DNA of 12,423 nucleotides from CAYUYH01 sp964449175 (GTDB lineage: Bacteria; Planctomycetota; Phycisphaerae; SM23-33): assembly GCA_964449175.1 (NCBI GenBank), contig CAYUYH010000059.1, forward strand, positions 1 to 12,423, in the 5' to 3' direction. Under the pieces are notes generated by a model, which was not told the DNA's origin, did no database searches, and saw nothing but the letters and a program-made list of their open reading frames with translations. How positions within the stretch are numbered: position 1 is the first letter of the stretch; every line of letters starts with the position of its first letter. Shown here piece by piece: positions 1 to 5,839 of the stretch. A program made the translations under genes and the position numbers.

Positions 1-140
1 GGCTAATAGCCCAGGAAACGGAAATACCGGTCAGGATTGCTGACGACCCCCTGAGCTGCGTCGCCCGCGGCACGGCCGTCTATCTCGAAAACCTCGAACG
101 CTGGAAGGAAACAATGGACAGCGACGAGGACGAGTACTGA
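1..140 (+). CDS. mreB: MreB rod-shape actin homologue, C-terminal end (5' truncated by window)
   Basis: Codons run in frame from base 3 to the TGA at 138-140 and give 45 residues. They include the stretch PVRIADDPLSCVARGT, which matches the end of MreB (typically PVxxAEDPLTCVARGxG) just before the C-terminal helix. MreB is the membrane-associated actin-like filament that positions the elongasome. The visible tail ends in an acidic run (DSDEDEY) after a short helix. The catalytic ATPase parts lie outside the window. Its usual partner mreC is not next to it here but starts at 4258. Identification rests on a short but very characteristic motif. Confidence 0.88.
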   Translation, partial: LIAQETEIPVRIADDPLSCVARGTAVYLENLERWKETMDSDEDEY

Positions 141-203
141 TCCCCTGTCGCTTCCGCCGGCATGCCCGCACCTCCCCGAGTAGGGCGCGCAACTCGCCGT
201 AGG

Positions 204-229
204 CCCGGCGTAGCCTTGGCGAAGCCGGG
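204..229. terminator. Hairpin between convergent mreB and cinA
   Basis: CCCGGC (204-209) and GCCGGG (224-229) form a perfect 6-bp stem around a 14-base loop. The loop contains a smaller GCC-TT-GGC self-complementary core (213-220). It sits in the 105-base gap between two converging genes, where a bidirectional terminator would be expected. There is no T-tract on either strand, so an intrinsic terminator of the classical type is not supported. It could instead be a dispersed GC-rich palindromic repeat. Confidence 0.35.
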
Positions 230-245
230 TTGCACGCGGGAAAAG

Positions 246-1484
246 CTAGCGCGCTCGGCCCATCAGCTCCAGGCGCAGATGGTTCAGCGCCGTCAGGCTC
301 GCCCGCAGGCGGATGATGTCCCGCGTGCCCGGCAGCACGTGGCGATGTACCGACACGCCCCTCGGCCCGGCCAGGCCGATGTAGACCAGTCCCAAGGGCT
401 TCTCGTCGCTGCCGCCGCCCGGCCCGGCGATGCCGGTGACGCTCAGGCCGAAGTCCGCACCCATCACCCGGCGGCACCCGGCGGCCATCGCGCCGGCGAC
501 CGGCTTGCTGACGGCCCCCTGGCGCTTCAGCAGCTCGGCTCGTACCTCGAGCAGTTGCCACTTCACGTCGTCTGAGTAGGCGACCACGCCGCCGAGGTAG
601 TAGTCGCTGGAGCCGGGCACGGCCGTCAGCATCCAGCCGATCCGCCCGCCGGTGCAGCTTTCGGCCGTGGCGACCGTGCGGCCCGACTGCCGCAGCAGCC
701 GCCCGACGGCCTCGGCCATGGTCTCACCGTCCACGCCGACCACCAGCTCGTCCAGCCGCTCGCGGACGGATGCGATCGCCCGCTCGGCCAGCCCGCCCGC
801 CTCGTCGCCACTCCCGCCGCGGGCCGCGATCCGAACGGTCACCATCCCGCCCGACGCCGTCGTGCCCACGGTGGGGTTCGCCCCGCGGGCCATCAGGTCG
901 GCGATCCTGGCGGCGATGTCCGACTCGCCCTGCCCGAAGCAGTGCACCTCGCGATGCACGATGTATCTGTCGCCCGTCGCCAGCCGCGGCGCGACGGCCT
1001 GGTCAAACATCTCGGCCATTTCGTGCGGCACGCCGGGCAGCACGTAGATGCTCGCCCCGCCCAGCCGCGCCGCGATGCCCGGCGCGGTGCCCAGCGGATT
1101 GGCCAGCGACTCGGCCCCGGCGGGCGACATGGCCTGGACGCGGTTGCCCGGCTGCATCTGCCGCCCGCGGTGGGCGAAGAACTCCTCGATCTCGGCCAGC
1201 CGCTGCTCGTCGAGCTCCAATCCCACGCCGAGCGCGTCGGCGAGGGCCTGGCGCGTGAGGTCGTCGGCCGTCGGGCCGAGCCCGCCGGTGACCACCACGA
1301 CGTCGGCGGCGCCGGCGGCTGAGGTTATCGCCTCGGCGATCGCGCGGCGGTCGTCGGCGACTGTGTGGTGGGCGGCAACCTCGATGCCCCTCTCGCCGAG
1401 CCGCCGGGCGAGATGAGCGCAGTTCGTGTCCACGGTGATCCCGGCGACCAGCTCATCGCCCACTGAGATGATTATCGCCTTCAT
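246..1484 (-). CDS. cinA: CinA: ADP-ribose pyrophosphatase-like/COG1058 domain fused to PncC nicotinamide-nucleotide amidohydrolase
   Basis: A protein of 412 residues, the usual CinA length. Residues 1-170 form the MoaB/MogA-like (COG1058) domain, starting MKAIIISVGDELVAG and carrying the signature GGLGPTADD at 67-75 and PGVPHEM at 150-156. Residues 255-412 form the PncC domain, with AESCTGG at 274-280, SDYYLGGVVAYS near 293-304 and VTGIAGPGGG at 349-358. PncC deamidates nicotinamide mononucleotide in pyridine nucleotide salvage. In characterised CinA proteins the N-terminal domain acts on ADP-ribose-type substrates. The start is the ATG at 1482-1484, which overlaps the upstream gene's stop as ATGA, so translational coupling is likely. 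An open frame continues upstream to 2306, but it crosses other genes and has no CinA-like content there. The family is certain; the exact substrates are known only from relatives. Confidence 0.95.
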   Translation of the reverse strand: MKAIIISVGDELVAGITVDTNCAHLARRLGERGIEVAAHHTVADDRRAIAEAITSAAGAADVVVVTGGLGPTADDLTRQALADALGVGLELDEQRLAEIEEFFAHRGRQMQPGNRVQAMSPAGAESLANPLGTAPGIAARLGGASIYVLPGVPHEMAEMFDQAVAPRLATGDRYIVHREVHCFGQGESDIAARIADLMARGANPTVGTTASGGMVTVRIAARGGSGDEAGGLAERAIASVRERLDELVVGVDGETMAEAVGRLLRQSGRTVATAESCTGGRIGWMLTAVPGSSDYYLGGVVAYSDDVKWQLLEVRAELLKRQGAVSKPVAGAMAAGCRRVMGADFGLSVTGIAGPGGGSDEKPLGLVYIGLAGPRGVSVHRHVLPGTRDIIRLRASLTALNHLRLELMGRAR

Positions 1485-1807
1485 GCCAGGTGCGCCTCGT
1501 TGACGGGCAGCCCGCATCGCGGACAGAGCACGCTCGCCCCTCGCTCGCCCCCGCCGGAGTCGATTAGGTTCTGGCAGTGGGGGCATCGCCTCAGGCCGCT
1601 GGCGGCCAGTTGCCGGCGCCGGCGCCTCCGCCGCAGGACAATCGCGACGACGGCTGGGACGGGCGTGGCCGCGATGGAAACCGCCAGCCACGCGACTCGG
1701 CCCCCGCGGCTGCGGCCGGCCAGCCGCGCCGCCGCCACGCACGCCGCGACATAGGCGATCGCCGCAAGGGTCGCCACGGTCCACGCAGTTGCCGTCATGG
1801 TCGCCAT
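1481..1807 (-). CDS. Small two-helix membrane protein with C-terminal zinc ribbon
   Basis: 108 residues (105 if the second ATG at 1798 is used). Two hydrophobic helices lie at about 8-28 and 38-58, followed by a strongly basic run of arginines at about 59-65. A zinc-ribbon-like pair of knuckles follows: CPHC at 75-78 and CPRC at 95-98, 16 residues apart. It probably sits in the inner membrane with the basic segment and metal site in the cytoplasm. Its stop overlaps the cinA start (ATGA), so the two genes form one operon. No Shine-Dalgarno sequence precedes either ATG. A TACTAT box ends 7 bases before the first ATG, which suggests a leaderless message and favours that start. No specific family is recognised and the function is unknown. 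The reading frame is supported by its composition and by coupling to cinA. Confidence 0.72.
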   Translation of the reverse strand: MATMTATAWTVATLAAIAYVAACVAAARLAGRSRGGRVAWLAVSIAATPVPAVVAIVLRRRRRRRQLAASGLRRCPHCQNLIDSGGGERGASVLCPRCGLPVNEAHLA

Positions 1808-1814
1808 GTCGGAT

Positions 1815-1844
1815 ATAGTATGCCCGCGGCTCGGGCGAGACCAA
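1815..1844 (-). promoter_or_regulatory. Predicted promoter of the zinc-ribbon/cinA operon
   Basis: Read on the minus strand, TTGGTC (1844-1839) is followed after 18 bases by TACTAT (1820-1815). Seven bases then separate the box from the ATG at 1807. Transcription would therefore begin at or next to the start codon. The -35 match is weak; the A/T-rich -10 stands out in this GC-rich context. Confidence 0.4.
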
Positions 1845-1857
1845 CCTTTGTACCGCT

Positions 1858-1885
1858 TTGGCGGCGGGGGGTGGCTGTGTATAAT
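1858..1885 (+). promoter_or_regulatory. Predicted sigma70-type promoter of the lipoprotein/radical SAM unit
   Basis: A perfect TATAAT hexamer lies at 1880-1885, with TTGGCG at 1858-1863 and a 16-base spacer. A start of transcription near 1892 would give a leader of about 77 bases ahead of the lipoprotein gene at 1969. A perfect TATAAT is striking in a sequence this GC-rich. The region is shared with the divergent promoter at 1815-1844. Confidence 0.55.
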
Positions 1886-1890
1886 GCGTG

Positions 1891-1923
1891 CCCGGGCGGC
1901 GGGGCCGTGTGCTCGCGCCCGGG
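1891..1923 (+). other. GC-only hairpin in the 5' leader of the lipoprotein gene
   Basis: CCCGGGCG (1891-1898) is exactly complementary to CGCCCGGG (1916-1923). The 8-bp all-GC stem has a 17-base loop and begins essentially at the predicted transcription start. It could stabilise the message or regulate its expression, or it could be a protein site, since each arm also contains the palindrome CCCGGG. No known riboswitch is recognised. Confidence 0.4.
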
Positions 1924-1968
1924 TCGGCGCGTGGCCGCTGCGGCTGGAGAGACGGAAAGGTGCATGGA

Positions 1969-2445
1969 ATGATGCCAGTGCGATGGATCGCGACGTTGTT
2001 GGCCGGGTCAGCGCTCGCCGCGTGCGGCTGTGCCGACCCGTACCAGGACGGGCGCTCGCCGGCGGCGTCCATCTCGCGGCGCGCGGTCTGGCGGGCCGGC
2101 GGTGACGTCCGCTCCCCCCAGTACGCCGTCGACGGCGACCCCGCCACCGCCGCGGTCAGCTCCGCCGCCGACCACACCGGCATGCTCACCATCGACCTGG
2201 GCAAGCCTTGCCTGTTCAACATGGTGGTCATCGAGCACGGCCACGACGAGCATGGCTTCGCCGGTCGGGTGGCGGTCCTGACGAGCCTGGACGGGCAGAT
2301 ATTCACGCACCGCTACGCCGCCGCCGGCACGCGCAAGGTGACCACGCTCTGGCTGGGCGAGGCGGTGCTAGCTAGGTACGTGCGCCTGCAGGTCCTCGTC
2401 GGAGGAAACAGGCCCTGGTCGGTCGCCGAGGTGCACCTGCAATAG
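1969..2445 (+). CDS. Predicted lipoprotein with F5/8 type C (discoidin-like) domain
   Basis: 158 residues. The N-terminus is a lipoprotein signal peptide: positive R5, a hydrophobic core at 7-17 and the lipobox LAAC with Cys19 as the predicted lipidated residue (a second cysteine follows at 21). Residues about 38-158 resemble a galactose-binding-like F5/8C fold: DGDPAT at 55-60, IDLGKP at 75-80, ARYVRLQV at 135-142 and the closing strand WSVAEVHL at 150-157. Such domains bind carbohydrate or membrane surfaces and have no catalysis of their own. The ATG at 1969 is chosen because GGAAAGG (1954-1960) precedes it at good spacing and the signal peptide starts there; the frame opens earlier, at 1888. 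It is followed after 24 bases by the radical SAM gene, so the two are likely co-transcribed. The binding partner cannot be read from the sequence. Confidence 0.8.
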   Translation: MMPVRWIATLLAGSALAACGCADPYQDGRSPAASISRRAVWRAGGDVRSPQYAVDGDPATAAVSSAADHTGMLTIDLGKPCLFNMVVIEHGHDEHGFAGRVAVLTSLDGQIFTHRYAAAGTRKVTTLWLGEAVLARYVRLQVLVGGNRPWSVAEVHLQ

Positions 2446-2455
2446 GCGAGCCTAC

Positions 2456-2467
2456 GGAGGTTCCTCC
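2456..2467 (+). promoter_or_regulatory. Ribosome binding site inside a short palindrome, radical SAM gene
   Basis: GGAGG (2456-2460) lies 9 bases before the GTG at 2470 and decides that start. It is immediately followed by TT and its exact complement CCTCC (2463-2467). A 4-bp stem with a GTTC loop can therefore form and partly hide the ribosome binding site. The site itself is convincing; a regulatory role for the fold is inference. Confidence 0.5.
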
Positions 2468-2469
2468 AC

Positions 2470-3957
2470 GTGGCGGACCGCGCGAGAGCGAAGCTGACCA
2501 CCACCGCCGGGCGCCACAAGCTTCGGCTGATCAATCCTCGCAGCGCGCTGTCCACCATCACCATGCCGGAGATCATCGCCAGGATGACCTTCTCCCGCCG
2601 CGCGCTGTTCATGCCGCTGAACCTGGCGATATGCGCAGCCGTCGTGCCGGACGGCTGGGACGTGGAGATCGTCGACGAGAACACCACCGACCAGCCGCAC
2701 CGGCCCAGCGCCGACGGCGTGTCCGCGGTCGGCATCGGCGCGATGACCACGCAGGCAAATCGCGCCTACGCCCTGGCCGACGAGTACCGCGCGCTGGACG
2801 TGCCGGTGATTCTCGGCGGGATTCACCCGTCGGCCCTGCCGGCCGAGGCGCTGGCCCATGGCGACATCGTGTGCAAGGGCGACGCGGAGGGCACGCTGCC
2901 TCACGCGCTGGCGGACCTTGCCGCCGGGCGGGCGCGGAGTCTCTACGACTGGCGCGACCATCCGGACGCGCCCATCGCCTCGCCGCGAAAGGACCTGCTC
3001 GACCCGGCCGACTACCTCGTGTTCAACCCGATCCAGACCACGCGAGGATGCCCGCACGGCTGCACGTTCTGCACCACGCCGGCGATCTTCGGACGCACCT
3101 TCCGCCAGCGCGACATCGGCGCGATCGTCGAGGAGATGCGCGAGGCGAACGGGACGTTCGGCACGCGGACGTTCATATTCTCCGACGACGACGTAGCCGG
3201 CAACCACGCCTGGGCGATGGAGCTGTTCGAGGCGATCCGCCCGCTGAAAGTCACCTGGGCGTCGCAGTGCGACATCCTGATCGCCCGCAACGACAAGCTG
3301 CTGCGTGCGATGGCCGACAGCGGCTGCATCGGGGTGATCCTCGGCCTGGAAAGCCCCGACCCGGCCACGCTCCGCCGCGCGGGCAAGCGATACGCCGACG
3401 CCGGCGACTACCTCGCGGACATCGCCAAGATCCAGTCCCACGGCATCAGCATCTGGGGCAGCTTCATCTTCGGCTTCGACGAGGACGACTGGCGATCGTG
3501 CATGACGGCCGTGCGGTTCGCGCAGAAAGCCCGGCTGTGCATGAGCTGCTATCCAATACTCACGCCGTATCCCGGCACAGCCGTCTTCGAGCAGTACCGC
3601 AGCGAAGGCCGATTGCTCACCACCGACTGGGACAAGTACAACGGCGCGTCCGTGGTCTACCGGCCGCGGCGGATGAGCATCCGGCAACTTCGCCACGCGC
3701 AGATGGCGGCGTTCAACGAGTTCTACGCGTTCGGCTCGGCGCTGCGGCGGCTTGGCATCTGGCCGGTCAAGCCGCGGAGCTGGCTGGCGAACCTGGCGAT
3801 TCACCGCGGGATGGCGTATTACTACTCCAAGCACGGCCGACCGCTGCCATGCTTCAGCGACCACATATCGCCCGACAGCCACGCCCGGATCGCCCGGAGC
3901 CTCGGAGAGCCGGTCGAATCGGCGCCAGGGCCTGGGAGCAGAGGAGTAAGCCTATGA
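2470..3957 (+). CDS. B12-binding-domain radical SAM protein (substrate unknown)
   Basis: 495 residues. The N-terminal part (about 20-160) looks like a cobalamin-binding Rossmann domain, with WDVEIVDEN, an AVGIGAMTTQ strand, LGGIHPSALPAEA around 115-127 and CKGDAEGT. The classical DxHxxG cobalamin motif is not seen. The radical SAM core follows with RGCPHGCTFC: Cys194, Cys198 and Cys201 would bind the 4Fe-4S cluster. Family-typical blocks come next: FIFSDDDVAGN, GVILGLESPDPATL and GSFIFGFDEDD. This order matches the large group of B12-binding radical SAM proteins with a DUF4070-type tail, which includes methyltransferases and ring-forming enzymes. The start is a GTG with GGAGG 9 bases upstream. 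The stop overlaps the next ATG as ATGA. The genes between mreB and mreC suggest an envelope role, but that is only inference; the reaction cannot be named. Confidence 0.87.
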   Translation: MADRARAKLTTTAGRHKLRLINPRSALSTITMPEIIARMTFSRRALFMPLNLAICAAVVPDGWDVEIVDENTTDQPHRPSADGVSAVGIGAMTTQANRAYALADEYRALDVPVILGGIHPSALPAEALAHGDIVCKGDAEGTLPHALADLAAGRARSLYDWRDHPDAPIASPRKDLLDPADYLVFNPIQTTRGCPHGCTFCTTPAIFGRTFRQRDIGAIVEEMREANGTFGTRTFIFSDDDVAGNHAWAMELFEAIRPLKVTWASQCDILIARNDKLLRAMADSGCIGVILGLESPDPATLRRAGKRYADAGDYLADIAKIQSHGISIWGSFIFGFDEDDWRSCMTAVRFAQKARLCMSCYPILTPYPGTAVFEQYRSEGRLLTTDWDKYNGASVVYRPRRMSIRQLRHAQMAAFNEFYAFGSALRRLGIWPVKPRSWLANLAIHRGMAYYYSKHGRPLPCFSDHISPDSHARIARSLGEPVESAPGPGSRGVSL

Positions 3958-4199
3958 GTCCCATCAGGATCGAGCAGTGCGAGCCGGCGAGGGTGGACTG
4001 GAAGTACCTGGCGATCGTGGCGGGGCTGCTGGTGCTCATCATCGTCGTGCTGGGTCAATTGTGGCTGATCGAGCGGAGTCGCCGCATCCAGGCCGAGAAC
4101 AGCTTGGCCGAGATGTACCTGAAGCTGGAGCTGCTGAGCGCGGCCCAGAGGCTCCCCCCGCCGGCGACGGCGCCGGCCGAGCCCCCTGCGCCGCCATAA
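3954..4199 (+). CDS. Small single-helix membrane protein, translationally coupled to the radical SAM gene
   Basis: 81 residues. A hydrophilic N-terminus (1-17) is followed by one strong transmembrane helix (about 18-39), then a basic stop-transfer patch (ERSRR), a short amphipathic helix (about 46-65) and a proline/alanine-rich tail ending PAPP. GAGGAG at 3941-3946 lies 7 bases before the ATG, and the ATG shares four bases with the upstream stop. That makes this a real, coupled gene rather than a frame shadow, although the frame stays open far upstream through the radical SAM gene. The topology is probably N-in with the proline-rich tail outside, which is uncertain. No family is recognised. 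Confidence 0.72.
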   Translation: MSPIRIEQCEPARVDWKYLAIVAGLLVLIIVVLGQLWLIERSRRIQAENSLAEMYLKLELLSAAQRLPPPATAPAEPPAPP

Positions 4200-4202
4200 G
4201 GC

Positions 4203-4220
4203 GTCCCGCCCGGGGGCGAC
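4203..4220. terminator. Possible weak hairpin between the small membrane protein gene and mreC
   Basis: GTC and GCC on the left arm (with a CC bulge) pair with GGC and GAC on the right arm around a CGGG loop. This makes a six-pair GC-rich fold in the 58-base gap. There is no T-tract. It may attenuate read-through into mreC, but the support is thin. Confidence 0.2.
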
Positions 4221-4223
4221 GGC

Positions 4224-4251
4224 TGGCCAAACACGTCCAGGTGGTTATACT
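4224..4251 (+). promoter_or_regulatory. Predicted mreC promoter giving a leaderless message
   Basis: TATACT at 4246-4251 lies 6 bases before the mreC ATG, which places the expected transcription start on or beside the start codon. The best -35 candidate is TGGCCA (4224-4229), a weak match with a 16-base spacer. The only Shine-Dalgarno-like element, AGGTGG at 4239-4244, is 13 bases from the ATG and overlaps the promoter spacer. Confidence 0.45.
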
Positions 4252-4257
4252 AGCGGC

Positions 4258-5232
4258 ATGAGACTTCCCATCAGGGTGACCAAGAAGCGTCTGCTCGTCG
4301 CGGGTGTGGCGCTGTCGCTGGCGACCAGCGTGCTTGGCGGCGGCGTGGGAGGGCGGCTGCGCGGGCTGGTCCAGCCGATACTGGCGCCTCTGGGCGACGC
4401 GGGCATGTACCTGACCGTGGCGATGCGGAAGAACCTGGCCACGAACGCCGACGGCGGTCCGTCCGTCGAAGAGTTCGCCAAGCTCCGCGACCGCAGCGAC
4501 GACCTGATGGGCTATGCCGTCTACTGGAAGCAGCAATACGAGGTCACGAAGGCCCAGCTCGACGAGCTGATCGGGTTCCAACAGCGTTACGCCCCGGCCA
4601 GCGGCCTGCCGTGCGAGCTGATACCGGCGCGGGTGGTGGGCGCCTCGGCGCTGCCTTATTCCGAGGGCGTCTCGCTGAACGCCGGGCAGGGTGACGGGGC
4701 GGCCGCCGGCGAGCTTGTGCTGGTGCACGACCGGGCCAAGGCGCTGCCGTCGGACCTGGCGGTCGTGACGGCCTCGGCACTGGCGGGGCGGATCAGCGAC
4801 GCGGGTGCGTTCTCCGCCCGGCTGCAATTGATCACCGACCGGGACTTCAAGACGTCCGCCCGCATCCGCCGGATTCCCGACGCGGGCAACCCGCGCGAGA
4901 TAAGCGTCACTACAGAGGGCAAAGCCGCGCTTGAGTTCCTCAGCGCCGCGAACAACCGCCCCATCGACGTCCAGGCCATCGGCGACGGGGCGGGCGGGCT
5001 GACTGTCGCGGACGTCTGGCGCGAAGACAACGTACTTCCCGGCGACCTGCTGGTCACCAGTGCGGGCAGCGGCCTGCCGATCGAGGTGCGGATCGGCGTG
5101 GTCAGCGCGGTTCGGCCCGACCGCGACAACCCCCGCCGGGCGATCATATCCGTTCGCCCGGAGGCCGACCTCGACGCGCTGCGGGATGTCTTGATCGTGG
5201 TGCCGTCGCTGCGCGCGACGGGCGGGAGATGA
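4258..5232 (+). CDS. mreC: MreC, periplasmic elongasome scaffold
   Basis: 324 residues, a normal MreC length. The basic N-terminus leads to one signal-anchor helix (about 11-30). A coiled-coil segment (about 69-105, EEFAKLRDRSDD through AQLDELIGF) follows, and then the two beta-barrel domains. Recognisable blocks are ARVVGAS, SLNAGQGDGAAAGELVLVH, the ITDRDF strand, ARIRR, and the closing ISVRPEADLDALRDVLIVV, which is typical of the MreC end. MreC dimerises in the periplasm and activates the RodA-PBP2 pair. The start is the first ATG, where the anchor helix begins. It heads the mreCD-mrdA-rodA run, and mreD begins 1 base after its stop. Confidence 0.93.
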   Translation: MRLPIRVTKKRLLVAGVALSLATSVLGGGVGGRLRGLVQPILAPLGDAGMYLTVAMRKNLATNADGGPSVEEFAKLRDRSDDLMGYAVYWKQQYEVTKAQLDELIGFQQRYAPASGLPCELIPARVVGASALPYSEGVSLNAGQGDGAAAGELVLVHDRAKALPSDLAVVTASALAGRISDAGAFSARLQLITDRDFKTSARIRRIPDAGNPREISVTTEGKAALEFLSAANNRPIDVQAIGDGAGGLTVADVWREDNVLPGDLLVTSAGSGLPIEVRIGVVSAVRPDRDNPRRAIISVRPEADLDALRDVLIVVPSLRATGGR

Positions 5233-5233
5233 C

Positions 5234-5800
5234 ATGCGCTGGGTGCCCTTTGTCATCCTGGTCTACGTGACCGTGCTGGTCCAGACGACCCTGGGCCGCG
5301 TGATGACGTTCCACACGGCGGGCATGGGGCGCGTCGGGCCGGACCTGGCGGCGATCGTGGCCGTCTTCCTGGCGCTGCGACTGCGGGACGGCGTGGAGCT
5401 GGCCCTGGCGGCGTGGGCGCTGGGGCTGGCGGTGGACCTGGCCAGCGGCGCCGGCGGCGGGCTTGGCGCGGCCGTCGGACCGATGGCGTTGGCCTACGTG
5501 GTCGCCTCGGCCGCCGTCTTCAGGCTGCGAGAGGAGATGTTTCGCGAAAGGCCTGTCGTGCAGGTGCTGCTGGCGGCGATTTTCTGTCTGCTGGCCCACG
5601 GCATCTGGGTGACGTTCCAGTCGGTTCTGCTGGAGAATGGACAGGGCGGTTGGGCCCGCTACTGGCGAACGATGAAGCAGGCGGTCGCGCTGGCCGCCTA
5701 CACGGCCGTGCTGGCGCCGATCGGCTGCTGGATCCTCGGCAAGTGCGAGCGGCTGCTGATAGCCGTCCAGGCGGGCAGGAGCAGGCACGGCAGACGCTGA
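5234..5800 (+). CDS. mreD: MreD, integral membrane elongasome protein
   Basis: 188 residues, almost entirely hydrophobic, with about five membrane helices (N-terminal VPFVILVYVTVLVQT, AAIVAVFLALRL, an LALAAWALGLAVDLASGAGGGLGA block, VQVLLAAIFCLLAHGIW and VALAAYTAVLAPIGCWIL). The glycine-rich DLASGAGGGLGA motif fits the conserved MreD substrate-transporter-like fold. The C-terminus is short and basic. GGGAG, inside the end of mreC, serves as ribosome binding site for the ATG at 5234. Position between mreC and the PBP2 gene supports the call as much as the sequence, since MreD diverges quickly. Confidence 0.88.
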   Translation: MRWVPFVILVYVTVLVQTTLGRVMTFHTAGMGRVGPDLAAIVAVFLALRLRDGVELALAAWALGLAVDLASGAGGGLGAAVGPMALAYVVASAAVFRLREEMFRERPVVQVLLAAIFCLLAHGIWVTFQSVLLENGQGGWARYWRTMKQAVALAAYTAVLAPIGCWILGKCERLLIAVQAGRSRHGRR

Positions 5801-5839
5801 CAGCCGGCCTGTCGGCGTTGCGGCGGGGGCGCTTACAGC

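Noticed and set aside
1485..2306. Upstream extension of the cinA frame by about 270 codons
   Set aside because: It runs antisense through the lipoprotein gene and shares its region with the zinc-ribbon frame. It has no CinA-like content and reflects lack of stop codons at high GC. The standard CinA start is the ATG at 1484.
2452..3882. 476-codon open frame on the minus strand opposite the radical SAM gene
   Set aside because: Its composition is arginine/valine/histidine-rich shadow sequence with no domain. The plus strand carries clear radical SAM motifs.
2470..3957. Radical SAM gene as hopanoid C2 methylase (HpnP), given the HpnB-like glycosyltransferase nearby
   Set aside because: It shares only the generic B12-radical SAM layout, the two genes are on different operons and strands about 6 kb apart, and no hopanoid biosynthesis gene is visible.
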